NCBI GenBank assembly: GCA_022393335.1
Contig: JAJEKB010000927.1
Span: 1 to 64,000 of the forward strand
Reading direction: 5' to 3'
DNA from: Macrotrachela quadricornifera
Lineage: Eukaryota; Rotifera; Eurotatoria; Philodinida; Philodinidae
Length of the DNA stretch: 64,000 nt
The translations under genes and the position numbers were made by a program. This document shows, piece after piece, positions 48,396-60,800 of the stretch; within the stretch, counting starts at the first letter, position 1, and each line of letters starts with the position of its first letter. The notes below the pieces were generated by a model. That model had not been told where the DNA came from, made no database searches, and saw only the letters and a program-made list of their open reading frames with translations.

Positions 48396-48897
48396 GATAT
48401 ATTTTAAAGATTTTAATTTGTTATATTCATAATGTTCAGAATCGATCAACTATCGTTATTGTAAGTATATGTCTATGTGATCTTTGTTCTCATTAGATAA
48501 CGAAAAAAAAAAATTTTTTTTTTTCTCGTTCGAATCGTACACGATAAATCCTAAATTAAACATCAATTTTGTTTTTTTTTTTTCTCAAGCATCATTATTA
48601 GTGATTGAAAAGTATTAATATATATATGACTTTCGTTCATTTTTTCTTAGTCTTTAATTAATCATAAAAGAAAAAAAGACGAGAAGAAACGTGATTATAT
48701 TTCAATATCTTTAATATATTCTCGTTTTTTATTTCTTTTTTTTTTATAATTGATGATTATGAAAGATTGACTTGAGTTATGTTTACAATCAAACATAGAC
48801 TTATGTTGATCGATCGCTTCTAATTGGGGACAATAGGTAATTGACAAAATGTCTAGTATCAATCTAAACAAATATTAAACATGTTATTATATATATT
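48396..48897. other. Intergenic
   Basis: AT-rich spacer with poly-T runs between the HGSNAT start codon and the ANKRD40 stop codon. No TATA box stands out. Confidence 0.4.
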
Positions 48898-49694
48898 TTA
48901 TGATGAAGTTTTTTCGTCAGGTTTTATTAAAATAACTTCTAACATATGATTATCTTTTAAACGTTCAATATCACGATCATTTCGAACACGAATATTAGGT
49001 AAACGACGTAATTTATCAATATGATTTATATCAAGTTCATGACAAATAGTCATTAAAAGTCTATTAAATGAACCAATATTTGGTATTTTATTAAAATTAA
49101 ATTCAATAAAATCCGTTTCAGTTGGATCATCAGCTATACGACAAAGAAGTGTAATTGTTTCATTATCATTAATTGTTGAATTTGATTTTGATTGTGATGA
49201 ACTATAAGGAAATACTGGATTACGAAGATAATTTGGAGTTATTGGAAGAGTTGTATTAGATATTGATGAAGATGAAACAGAATCTAAAGTATTAAAAAAA
49301 CGAAAAGAAAGAATTTCAAGAAAAAAAAAACACTTGACTTACTATCAGATGTCGTTGATACTAAAATCTGTCGTAATAAATCATTATTACATACATGTGC
49401 TGGAGTTGATTTATCATTCGCTTCAATATTTTTATCTGCACCATTTTTAAGTAAATATTCTACAACTTGTACATGATTTCGTTTTGCTGCCCAATGTAAA
49501 GCTGTCCTATAAAAGATTAATTTAATTTAATTATTTAAAAATTAACATCTATTTTCTTTTTACCATCCATTCATAGCATTTTGACTATTAATATTTAATT
49601 TCGGTTTATTTAATAATAAATTTTCAATTTGATATAGATCACCATTACATGCTAATTCACGTAACAATTCTTCATCCGCTCGTTCAGTATTCAT
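48898..49694 (-). CDS. ANKRD40: Ankyrin repeat domain protein 40
   Basis: Exons 49564-49694, 49343-49506 and 48898-49283 give 226 aa. The N-terminus carries ankyrin repeats: LLRELACNGDLYQIENLL, NSQNAMNGWTALHWAAKRNH and VQVVEYLLKNGADKN. The middle has TPNYLRNPVFPY, matching the PNYLxNPxFPF element of ANKRD40. The C-terminal domain has TDFIEFNFNK, LLMTICHELDIN, DKLRRLPNIRVRNDRDIERL and LEVILI, following the ANKRD40 order closely. The function of ANKRD40 is poorly known. The protein is shorter than the mammalian one because the low-complexity linker is reduced. Confidence 0.9.
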
Positions 49695-49925
49695 TATTTA
49701 TATTAAAATAATTAATCTCATATATATTTTTTTTTATTATTTCTTTATATCACCTGTACGTTTTTTTCTTCTTATAACCAATAAAAATAAATGATAAAAC
49801 CTCCTTTAATATTAATTCAGATGGAAGCAGATATTAAACAATAAATTAAAAAAAGCAAACGAAGATTTTTTATATATAAAATCTGATTAAATCAAATATA
49901 TATATTATGTTTATTTACTAAAAAA

Positions 49926-50806
49926 TTAATACAAAATAGCAGTATCATCTCTTAATTGTGCTAAACGTGCTTTACGCATTAATGTTGCATTTGAATAACT
50001 ATTTGTTCGTATATGAATTGGTTCAAGTGAATTTTCATTACTTGATATTGTTGTTGTTAATATTGATGGTGTTAATGAACGATAATAATCAAATGGTAAT
50101 AAATCATTTGTTTGTCGACAACTTTGAGAATATTTTAAAGCATATGTTGGTTTTTCTTTTGATTTTATATATAATATATGATTAAGTTCATTTAAATATT
50201 TAAATTGTTTAGAATTTAATTGTTGATATGATTGAAGATCTATACCTAGATTAGATATTGTTGGAGATACAGATGATGATGATGTATATATTGGTATTTC
50301 ATTTGGTGGATTAATATAACAACTAAATATTAAAAATAAAGATTTACAAAAAAATAATGTCAAACAGATTTGATTAAAGAATTCAATTTTTAGTCTTATT
50401 AATAAAATCTATTTTACCGATCATAATTATTTTTTGTTATTGATATTTTATTATCATAATGATATGGTTTTGTTATTATTAATGATTCATTTCGTTGTAA
50501 TTTATTTAAATTTTTAACATTTTGATTAATTAAATGTGGTGGATTAAATGATAATGATATTGCTGAATCATTTGTATTATATCGTTTTTTTCGTTTATTT
50601 TTATTATTAGATTTATTTGATGAAAATTTTTGTAAACGTGGATATTCTTGTTTATATGATGATAAAGAAAATTTTTTTTTATGTCTTTTTAAATGTAATT
50701 TACGATGACGAATAAACCAAATTATAAAACAAATAATTATAATAATTAATATAATACCAATAATACTAAAAGTTATAGTAATAATTATTTTATCACGTTC
50801 TTCCAT
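49926..50806 (-). CDS. Single-pass membrane protein, unknown
   Basis: Exons 50418-50806 and 49926-50322 give 261 aa. A short acidic N-terminus (MEERDK) is followed directly by a long hydrophobic stretch (IIITITFSIIGIILIIIIIC, FIIWF) and a basic stop-transfer segment (IRHRKLHLKRHKKK), so the chain is probably type III with a cytosolic C-terminus. The tail is rich in Asn, Ser, Lys and Tyr, with no recognisable domain, and ends KARLAQLRDDTAILY. No ectodomain exists in this model; an upstream exon could have been missed, since the Met lies close to the membrane segment. I do not recognise the family. Confidence 0.6.
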
Positions 50807-51924
50807 TTATTGATAATAAAACATAATAATCTAAAAATGATATATCAATGAGTAGATCTTTGTATGTGTGCTGTTCTTCTTAAGTTGAATAATAGTATAA
50901 GATATATAATAAGAAGGAGAGAAGAAGAAAAAAACGAAATAGTTTGAACTTAATGTATATATAACAGTGTGTCATTGTAAAAATTTTTGTCTTTTCTATG
51001 CATATAAGTACATACTTGCAGAGACACTTTTTATATATATATCTTATTTATTGAACAAACTCATGTAATGTTAATCTGTACGCGAACAGGTAAAAAAAGG
51101 GAAGAGATTATTATACTATATAACATTATTGTATAATGAATAGAAGAAATTTATAATAGCTTTGCTTAATCATATTATATTGAGCCAATATAATACAATG
51201 TGACCTAAAAGCACTAGTTAGTCATTTCTCTTTTTTTTTTCTTTGTTCTTACTTGTTTCTAAGGAACAATTTCATTATTTAAATAGACCAAATCAGTATG
51301 AAATTATTCAGACAATTTGTTGTTCATTTATTTTCTCAATTTTTTTTTTCTTCACTCTTCAAATGTAAAAAAAAAATAAATAAATACTATCAAAAGTAAA
51401 TAATAAAAAAAGAAAGGTAGCGCACACATAATGCCATCAACTTCTTCCATGAAAATTACCGAAGGTTAAGGCATTGTATAAACTAAATAAAGATGAGAAG
51501 AAAAAACAAAATATTTTATTCATTTTATTTTTTTTTCTATTAAATAGTAACATAAACGTCTTAGTAATATCGGATTGATAAAATATATATTTAAGGACTA
51601 GAAAATAATAGATATCTTTATGTTTATTCTTATCGTAAAATATTTTCTATTAATGTTAATGAATAAAATAATTTCAATAAACAGAATCTATCTAAATTCC
51701 ATCTTTTTTTTTTCTTCTTATATTTTTCAATCTATCAAAATATATAAATGTTATTCTTTCTCTTTCTTTCTTATTTTGACGTCATTTAATTTACTTTTTC
51801 TTTCATATTTCATCTATTAAATATTTTATTTTAATCAAGACAAGCAAAAAAAAAAAACAAACAATCATACAATATTCAATATTTGTATATAACTATATAT
51901 ATATACACATAAAATCATTCATCT
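50807..51924. other. Intergenic
   Basis: About 1.1 kb, AT-rich with poly-A/T tracts; no gene recognised. The right part should hold the 3' UTR of the RING gene. Confidence 0.4.
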
Positions 51925-52462
51925 TCAATGTTCATCTTGTTTTTTATCTTTCTCACAAAATTTTTGAACACCTTTTGCTAAAAGTAATCCACCAAGTACA
52001 CCAATAAGAGCAGCAGCAGCTGGTTTTACATAATCCATATAATCAGTTTCATCTTCTTTTTCTTCATCAGGTTTTTGCATTGTCTTTATACGATCACGAA
52101 TTTGTTGAGTATAACCAGCTGGACGATCAGGTGTTATTGTACCATATTGACGTTCAATTATATCACGAACAATATAATTTCCTGGTAAACTATCAATTGA
52201 ATTATTAATTAAATTCGATTGTCGACGACATACTGGACCTTAGATTTTTATTTTTTAATTAAATAATTATATAATTAAATTAATAATTAAAATACTTACA
52301 TTCAATTACATTTGATCTACCTGACATTCGTGATGATGATAGATGTACTTTTAAACAATTAGAACAAAATGTATGTTGACAATCGAGAACTTTAGGATCA
52401 TGAAAGATGTCTAAACAAATTGGACATTGAAGAAGATCATCAATTTTAGAAGCAGTTGCCAT
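51925..52462 (-). CDS. RING finger protein with C-terminal membrane segment
   Basis: Exons 52300-52462 and 51925-52238 give 158 aa. Residues about 13-58 are a C3HC4 RING: CPICLDIF, then CQHTFCSNC and finally ECPVCRR, with the intron splitting the Cys codon of the last CPVC motif. The spacing is TRIM-like. After a linker (SLPGNYIVRDIIERQYG) comes a charged segment and a hydrophobic stretch AAAALIGVLGGLLLAKGV near the C-terminus, then CEKDKKQDEH. This suggests a tail-anchored E3 ubiquitin ligase, perhaps of the ER or mitochondrial outer membrane. No B-box or coiled coil is present, so it is not a full TRIM. The closest named family is not certain. Confidence 0.8.
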
Positions 52463-52669
52463 GAAAATATTTGTATTTACTAAAAAAATTTATTTTAACT
52501 CTTGATTTTACAGTTTATATAAATTGTACTTACCAGAATAATCAATTAGTTAATTAACAATAAAAAAAAAGGACAAAATAAATTTAATTAGATGCAATCT
52601 AAAATATAGAAGAAATTTTTTTAATTTTTATTTACATAAATCTGACAATAGAAAGAAAAAACACAAAAA

Positions 52670-53595
52670 TCATTTATTATTATCATCTGATAATTTTTGA
52701 TCATCAAGAGGATTTTTCGATAATATTTCTTGTACATTTGTTAATTTATCAATTGTATGATGATGATGATGTGTGCTACCAAATGAATTTATTGTTTGAT
52801 TATTATTATTTGTTAGCGGAGTTAAACTATAACTTTCTCGTAGTGATGATGAAATTTGTGAGCAATCAATTGTTTTCGATTTAACAAGCGGTGGACTAGT
52901 AACAGATTTCTAATCAAAGAAAAAAAAGAAATAAAACAAAATATAAAGCAGCAGATGTGTTCTTATTTTTTCATGCAAAAAGAAAAAGATAGCAAATCAA
53001 TTTACCATAGATGTAGTTAAATCATTTATATCATTATCTTCTTCATCCATAGAATTATTTTGTGTTGCATTCATTCGAATAACTAAATGAAAACAAAAAA
53101 AAACAATAATTTATTAAATTGATTTTTTTTATATTACCTGATGTATAAGCCTCAGGATATTTTTTATTTAATCGAATTTTTAATAATCTAAAAAAAGTCT
53201 TTTAAATTTGTTTTGTTTTTCTTTTTTTTTTGTTATAATACTTTATTCGTTTAAATATAAGATCAAGATCATTTTTCATTGTTGTTAATAATTGTGTATG
53301 ACTTGAAAAATCACGTGTTGCATCTAGATAACGTTTTGCTGATAATTTATTAATACTATCTAATTTTTCATTTGTTTTATCTAATTGTTCAAGTCTAAAA
53401 TATTAAAAAAATATTTAAAAAAAAACGAGAATTAATAAATCAAAAAAAGTTTTACAATGAACGTTGAACATCAAGTAAACCATGAACATCTTGATTATTA
53501 ATTTCATTTAAGAATAAATTAATAAATGATGATGCTGGTGTTACGTTAGATGGTGTAGTTGGAGCCGTTGCTGATGAATCAGTATTTGATTCCAT
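52670..53595 (-). CDS. KXD1: KxDL motif-containing protein, BORC subunit
   Basis: Exons 53456-53595, 53242-53394, 53138-53187, 53006-53082 and 52670-52909 give 219 aa. The conserved core is LEQLDKTNEKLDSINKLSAK, then HTQLLTTMKNDLDLIFKRI and LLKIRLNKKYPEAY. This matches the KXD1 order of a helical region, the K-x-D-L motif (KNDL) and the terminal YPEAF-like motif. KXD1 is part of BORC, which recruits ARL8 to lysosomes and moves them toward the cell edge. The long Ser/Asn/His-rich C-terminal tail (exons 4 and 5, with a His run) is absent from the shorter vertebrate protein. Confidence 0.88.
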
Positions 53596-54832
53596 TGATT
53601 AATCTAAAAGATAATAATCGAAAAACGAAAATAATATCTTAAGTAACATATAAAGAGAGAAAAAGAAAATATATTATTTATAATCAATTCAAAATTGTAT
53701 ATGGTCCTTTTCCCAACTTGAATAGCATCATACGTGTATGATAAGTTGATCATGATGAGTCATTGAATAATTTAGCTTATTTAATTAATAGTAAAAGATA
53801 AGGAAATGTTTATATTTCGATTGATTAGATCTTATTGTAAGGTATTAATTTAGAAAAAAATTATTAGATAATTTATTATAAATATTGTCATAGAGCGACA
53901 ACTATCGATGATAAAAGATTCTGAATATTAATCTCTAGAACCAGAAAATGTTATTTCTATCTCTTTAGTTTAGAATGGCCAATATATAATTAATATAAGG
54001 CTAAATCGATTGACACGCAATAAACTTTAAGTCTTCAACCATATTTTTGATGTGACTAAGCATTGCCGTCATAAAAGCAATGATGAATTCGTGTCCATAA
54101 ATCATAAAATTTTTTCTTTTTGATTATCACGATCTCTTCTTGTTAAATGCTGTATAGTGTTAATAATAATCCGATATATCGATTTGATCGTTAAAAATGA
54201 TATAAATATGTTTCAATAATAAGAAAAAAAAGTAAAGTATTTTTTATCTTAAAATAATCAATAACACGATTTCAAAACATCTGTTTATGTAAAATAAACT
54301 TTTTATTGTAAGTTGTCTAATACTTGACGATCAGTACTTTCAACTAAATAAGATCATTAGAGTTTTAATATAAAATGCACTCGTCATATATAATAAAATT
54401 CATTTTTTTCTGATGGTTAGCACCATCTACTGAATTTTCTCAGGATTGGCTCATAAAATTAAGTTTATCTCTTCAAAAACTAGGTTGTTATATATACCTG
54501 AATGGAAAGAATGTAATAATAATACAGCAAGTAAAACCGATGAATCATATAAATTGATATTCAAATTAGCACAAAAAAAAACGTCTTTCTGACGTTTTAT
54601 TGTGTCACTTTTTTCTACATGTTTGTAATGGGAATTTTTATATTATACTAAAGAGTTATTCTATTATTTGAAGATTTTATGATAAGTTCGTATTTATTAT
54701 TAATTAGTTCTGAATTTTAGATAAGCTTTTTTTTGTCAACAAAACCTGATGATATAGTTAGATCGCGAATTAATTTGATTTATAATTTTTATATTTACTT
54801 GAAAAAAATGAAATTTTTTTAGCATTATTTTA
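53596..54832. other. Intergenic between divergent KXD1 and ARFGEF
   Basis: About 1.2 kb of AT-rich DNA shared by the two divergent promoters. AG acceptors lie just upstream of both start codons (53604-53605 on the minus strand; 54821-54822 on the plus strand). Confidence 0.45.
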
Positions 54833-57800
54833 ATGGCTCAAAAAAATATCAAAAGTAGTGGTAGTGGAGTATCAACAACAGGACATATGGATAATAATGA
54901 TATGTTTGTAAAACGAGCACTTGAAAAATTATTAAGTGATAAAGATATAAAAAAATCGCAACATCAACAATTAAAACGTACATGTGAAGCAGCTCTTGGT
55001 TTGTTTATTTTTATAACAATTTATAATAGAGAAATTCTTTTAAATTTCTTTTGTAGCCTCTCTTACAAAAAATACTCAAAATACTGGGTAAAACAAATAA
55101 AATGTTTTTCTAAATAAGTTTTTTATTTTTATTTAGTATATCATCCATAAATGAAGTATATTTTCTTCCATTTGAATTAGCTTGTGCATCAAACCATTCT
55201 CGAATGGTTGATACAGCACTTGATTGTCTTCAAGTAAAGAATTCTAAATATAATTTTTTCTTTTTTCTATTTTTTTTTGTTTTTTTAGAAACTTCTTTTA
55301 AATGGTCATATAATTGGTACTATTATTGATCCAACAGATTCAACAAAACTTTTAATAGATAGAATTGTATCAATAGTTTCAACATGTTTTCGTGGTGTAC
55401 AAACAGAAGAAAAAGTTGAATTACAAATAATAAAAATTTATTTAACTATAATGACATCACAAACAATTGAAATTCATCAACGTAGTGTCTTACAAATAGT
55501 TAAAACTTGTTTTAATATTTATTTAACAAGTCGTTCAAAAATAAATGAAGCAACAGCACAAGGTTCTCTTTCACAAATTCTTACAGGAATATTTTCAAAA
55601 ATGGAACAAAAAATGGTTACAAAAAAAATATTTTGTTTTTTTAATTTTTATAGAAAATTATTTTATTCTTCTAGAGTTTAGTTAATGAACGAAAAAGAAA
55701 AGAAAATACTAATATAGTACTAAATGATAATGATCAAGAACAATTAATTATTAAAGAGATTCTTAATGATATTGTAGAGAAAATTTGTTATGGTAAAAAA
55801 AAGAGAATTCTTTCTTTGCTTTTATTTGAAATAATTAAAACTAATATGTTTAGATGAAGCAATACAAGAACAAACAAATACTTCATTATCAACAAATGAA
55901 ATTATTGAAGATACTCAATCAACACAAGGCGAAATTAATGATGAAATATCACAACATAATGGAGGTATTATATATTCATTTTTTACGAAATAAGAGCTAA
56001 AAAAGAATGTTAAAATATAAAACAAGACTTTTGAATTTATTATTCATAGACTATAACTACTTATAAATGTATACGCAACCTAAAAAGTTTCAGGATAATA
56101 TTGATTTAATGGTACCTACTTAATCGAATCTAATATCAAATGTATACAGTATTGACTTAAACCAATTTGTCAAATATATATATCTTTTGATAATAACTAT
56201 CAATTATTTTGTTTCATATTTGAATTCTACAGAATTTATGCTAATATTTAGCATATACTAAGTCAAAGAAGGGAACTAGTCTTTTTATCGTAATCAAATA
56301 AAAAAAGGCAATAACTTGTGATCCTAGTTTTACCATACAGTTATCGAATGAAAATTAAAAATAAATATAATTATTTAGATTCTCAATCTATTGATGATCA
56401 ATCGTCTGTGAAAACTACAATGTCAAATTCTTTATCAGCTGATGAATTATCTGCTGATAATTATTTTAAAAATGCATATTATGTTTTTCGTGCTTTATGT
56501 AAATTATCTGATCGTGATATAAAAGATAAAGGAAATACTGATTCAAAGTATATAAATAATAAAAATAAATAAATTTAAAAAAAAATAAATGTATTATCTA
56601 ATATAGAATAAATTTGGATCTTAAATCTCGAATATTTTCTTTACGTTTAATAATGCAAATTCTTCAATCATCAGGACCAATATTTCGTTCATCAGAAGCT
56701 TTTCTTCAAATAATAAAAACAAATTTATGTGTATCATTATCACGTAATGGTGTATCATCAATACCTGAATTATTTGAAATGGCATTATTTAATTTTGTTG
56801 AATTACTTGATAAATTTAAATCACATTTAAAAATACAAATTGAAGTAAATTTAAAATTTTATTATTATTATTATTTATTTTATTAAATAGGTTTTATTTC
56901 GAGAAATATTTTTAACTATACTTGAAACATCAAATAGTTCATTTCGTCATAAATGGCTTGTTATTCAAACATTAGCAAAAGTTTCTGCAGGTAAATTGTT
57001 TTTTTTTCTGATTAAAAAAACTATTAATTTTATTTTTCTTTTTAAAATAGATGCTCAAATAATTGTTGATTTATTTATTAATTATGATTGTTCAATGCGT
57101 TCAGCAAATATATTTGAACGTCTTGTAATTGTTCTTTCACGTGCAGCACAAGGTCGACAAGCTGTAGAATTAGGTATGATTATATATAAAAATAATACAA
57201 ATAATTTTATTTTTATTCAAATAGGTTGTACACATACTGAAGAACATAATTTACGAATGAAAGGTCTTGAATGTCTTGTGTCAATATTAAAATGTATGGT
57301 TGAATGGAGTAAAGATTTATATATTAATCCACATTTACAAAGCAATTTAGGTTTATTATTTAAATAATTTTCATTTTATATTTTTGAAAGAATTGTTTTT
57401 GCTTAGGACCAGATTCTAAACCATTAAATGAAAATGGTTATGATGAAGATAGTAATCGTTCATCATCAGGTTATGTTGGTAGTGGTATACGTCGTACAGA
57501 TTCAAGTGGTTCAATAAATTCTTCTCAATCATTTGAACATACAAATGATTTTGAATTAGTTTTACAACGTAAACAATTATATGAAAAAGGAATTGATTTA
57601 TTTAATCAAAATCCTAAGAAAGGATTAGAATATTTAATTGATAAAAATTTATTAAATAATGAACCAGAAGATATAGCACAATTTTTTCATTCATATCAAG
57701 ATTTATTAGATAGAACAATTATTGGAGATTGTTTAGGTGAAAATGATACACATCATAAACAAATTATGTATGCATATATTGATCAACTTGATTTTATACA

Positions 57801-60800
57801 AATGGATTTTTTAGCAGCATTAAGAAAATTTCTTTCAGGCTTTCGTTTACCTGGTGAAGCACAAAAAATTGATAGATTAATGGAAAAATTTGCTGCAAGA
57901 TATTGTGAATGTAATTCGAAGTGAGATATTTATTTAAAAATAAAATAATTAAAAATTAAAAATTATTATTATTTATTTTAGTTTGGAAATATTTGCCAGT
58001 GCTGATGCTGCATATGTTCTTGCTTATTCAATTATAATGCTTACAACAGATTTACATAGTATAAATGTAAGTCAATTTTTAATAAATATATAAAATATAT
58101 AAAAATAAAATTGAATAGGTTAAGAAAAAAATGACTAAAGAACAATATATTAAAATGAATCGTGGTATAAATGATAGTCGAGATATTCCAGAAGAATTTT
58201 TATCAAAAATTTATGATGAAATTAAAAATGAAGAAATTAAACTTAAAGGAGGAGCAACAACAACAACAACAAAACGTGGAACAAAAGATAATATTATTAA
58301 TGATAAACAACGAGAATTATTATTTAATATACAAATGAAAGATGTTGAATTAATTGCACGTGATTTAATGTCTAATGCTGGTTCATTAAGTGAAGAATTT
58401 ACTATAGCAAAAAATTTAGAACATGTTCGACCAATGTTTCAAGTAAATTAAAACAACAAAAAAATTATTCTTTTTTATTAATTTTTTTTTCTATTATGTA
58501 GAAAGCATGGTCACCATGTTTAGCAGCATTTAGTGTTAATCTTCAGGATAATGATCATATCGATCTTGCAAATTTATGTTTAACTGGTATTAGTTATGCT
58601 ATACGTATAGCTTGTATTTTTCATATGGAGGTTTGTTTTATTGATTATTTTGTATTTCAAAAAAAAAAAACAAATATTGTTTTAATAAATTAGCTTGAAC
58701 GTAATGCATTTATTCAAGCATTATCACGTTTTACATTACTTATGGCAACATCACAAGTTATGGAAATAAAAGCAAAAAATGTTGAATGTCTTAAAACATT
58801 AATATCAATTGCACAAACAGATGGAAATTATCTTGGTGAAGCTTGGTATGATGTAAGTATAGAAAAAAATTTTAAATAAAAATAAAAAACAAAAAATTTA
58901 ATTTAGATTTTAAAATGTATTAGTCAATTAGAATTAGCACAATTATTTGGTATTCATGGTAATAGAGGAAGATTATCAGTATCAAATAATCATCATCATC
59001 ATCATCATCCTCATTCGAATGTATCGGTTAATAATACTCCAACAACATTTAGTTTACCATTTGATAATCTTTTTAATACTGAGAAAGGTATATTGAAAAT
59101 CAAAATTTTTGGATCATTTCAAATAGATTTGAGTTATTAATATAGTCGATAGAATCTTTGTAGATTAATTTTATTCTTAAAATAATTATTGTTAGAATGT
59201 CATGAAAGTATTAAACTTTCGATAATTTTATTGATTTTGAAAAATTCTTAATTTACTTTTTAGGTCAATTAAATAAACGATTACAATCTGCACAAGATCA
59301 AATACATGAAACAAGTTCTCAACGAATTGTTGTTTCTGTTGATCGTATTTTTTCTGGATCCGCACGATTAGATGGTGATGCTATTGGTAAAGAAAACACA
59401 AAAATCTTTTTGTTTTTTTTTTTAATAGAAAACTTTTTATTTTTTTAATTCCAGTGGCATTTGTTCGTAGTTTATGTCATGTATCAATGGATGAATTATA
59501 TTCTAATCCACCACGAATGTTTAGTTTATTAAAAGTTGTCGAAATATCATATTATAATATGGGACGTATTCGTCTTCAATGGTCAAGAATATGGGAAATA
59601 GTTGGTGATCATTTTAATAAAGTTTGTTTTTTATTTAAAAAATAAAAATAAAATTCTTCCTTTTTTTTTAATATGATTAGGCTGCTTGTCATCCAGTACA
59701 AGATGTATCATTTTTTGCAGTTGATTCATTACGACAATTATCAATGAAATTTCTTGAAAAAGGCGAATTTCCAAATTTTCGTTTTCAAAAAGAATTTCTT
59801 AAACCATTTGAAATCATTATGAAAAAAAATTCGTATGTATTTAAATTGAATTTTTTTGTTTTCTATTTTTCAAATTAAAATCTATTGAATATTTTTTTTG
59901 TTTTTAATTAGATCATTAACAATACGTGATATGGTTGTTCGTTGTATAACACATTTTGTTGATGCACAAGCAAAAAATATTCGTTCAGGTTGGAAAAATA
60001 TATTTAGTGTTTTTCAAATGGCAGCTACAGATAATGATATACAAATTATTGAATTAGCTTTTCAAACATGTACACTTATTATTAGTAAAGAATTTTAATT
60101 AAAAAACAATCTTTATTTCGTTTGTTTTTTTGAATATATTAGGTGTTGTATTTGATCGTCATTTTCCATCAATACTTGATAGTTTTCAAGATGCTGTTAA
60201 ATGTTTATCAGAATTTGCTTGTAATATTTCATTTCCTGACACATCAATGGAAGCAATACGATTAATAAGACAATGTGCTAAATATGTTGCAGAAAAATCC
60301 CAAGTAATTGAATTGATTTTAAGAAAATTTTTTTTTTATTATATTAAATAGATTTTTTATGAACATGCTGGAGAAGATTTAGTTAATGTATCTGAAGAAG
60401 ATCGAATTTGGGTTAAAGGATGGTTTCCAATTTTATTTGAATTATCATGTATTATAAGTCGATGTAAACTTGATGTGCGAACAAGGTAAAATATTTAAGA
60501 ATATATAAATGTTTTTTTTTTTCGTTGAATTTTTGTATTAATGTTTAAATAATTAAGAACTCGAAATCATTGTTTAGTTTAGGAGAAAATTTTCAATTAC
60601 ATTTCATTAGATCTATTTAATCTTAATTGATTTTTTTTTAGAGCATTAACAGTTATGTTTGAAATAATAAAAAATTATGGTGAAGCGTTTACTCCAAATT
60701 GGTGGATTGAATTATTTAATGTTGTTTTTCGTATTTTTGATAATATGAAATTACCAGATACACAAATAGAGGTAGAATTTAAAATTTTCTTGTTTTTTTT

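Noticed and set aside
48520..48556. GTTCGAATC, similar to a tRNA T-loop
   Set aside because: No acceptor, D-arm or anticodon stem could be placed around it.
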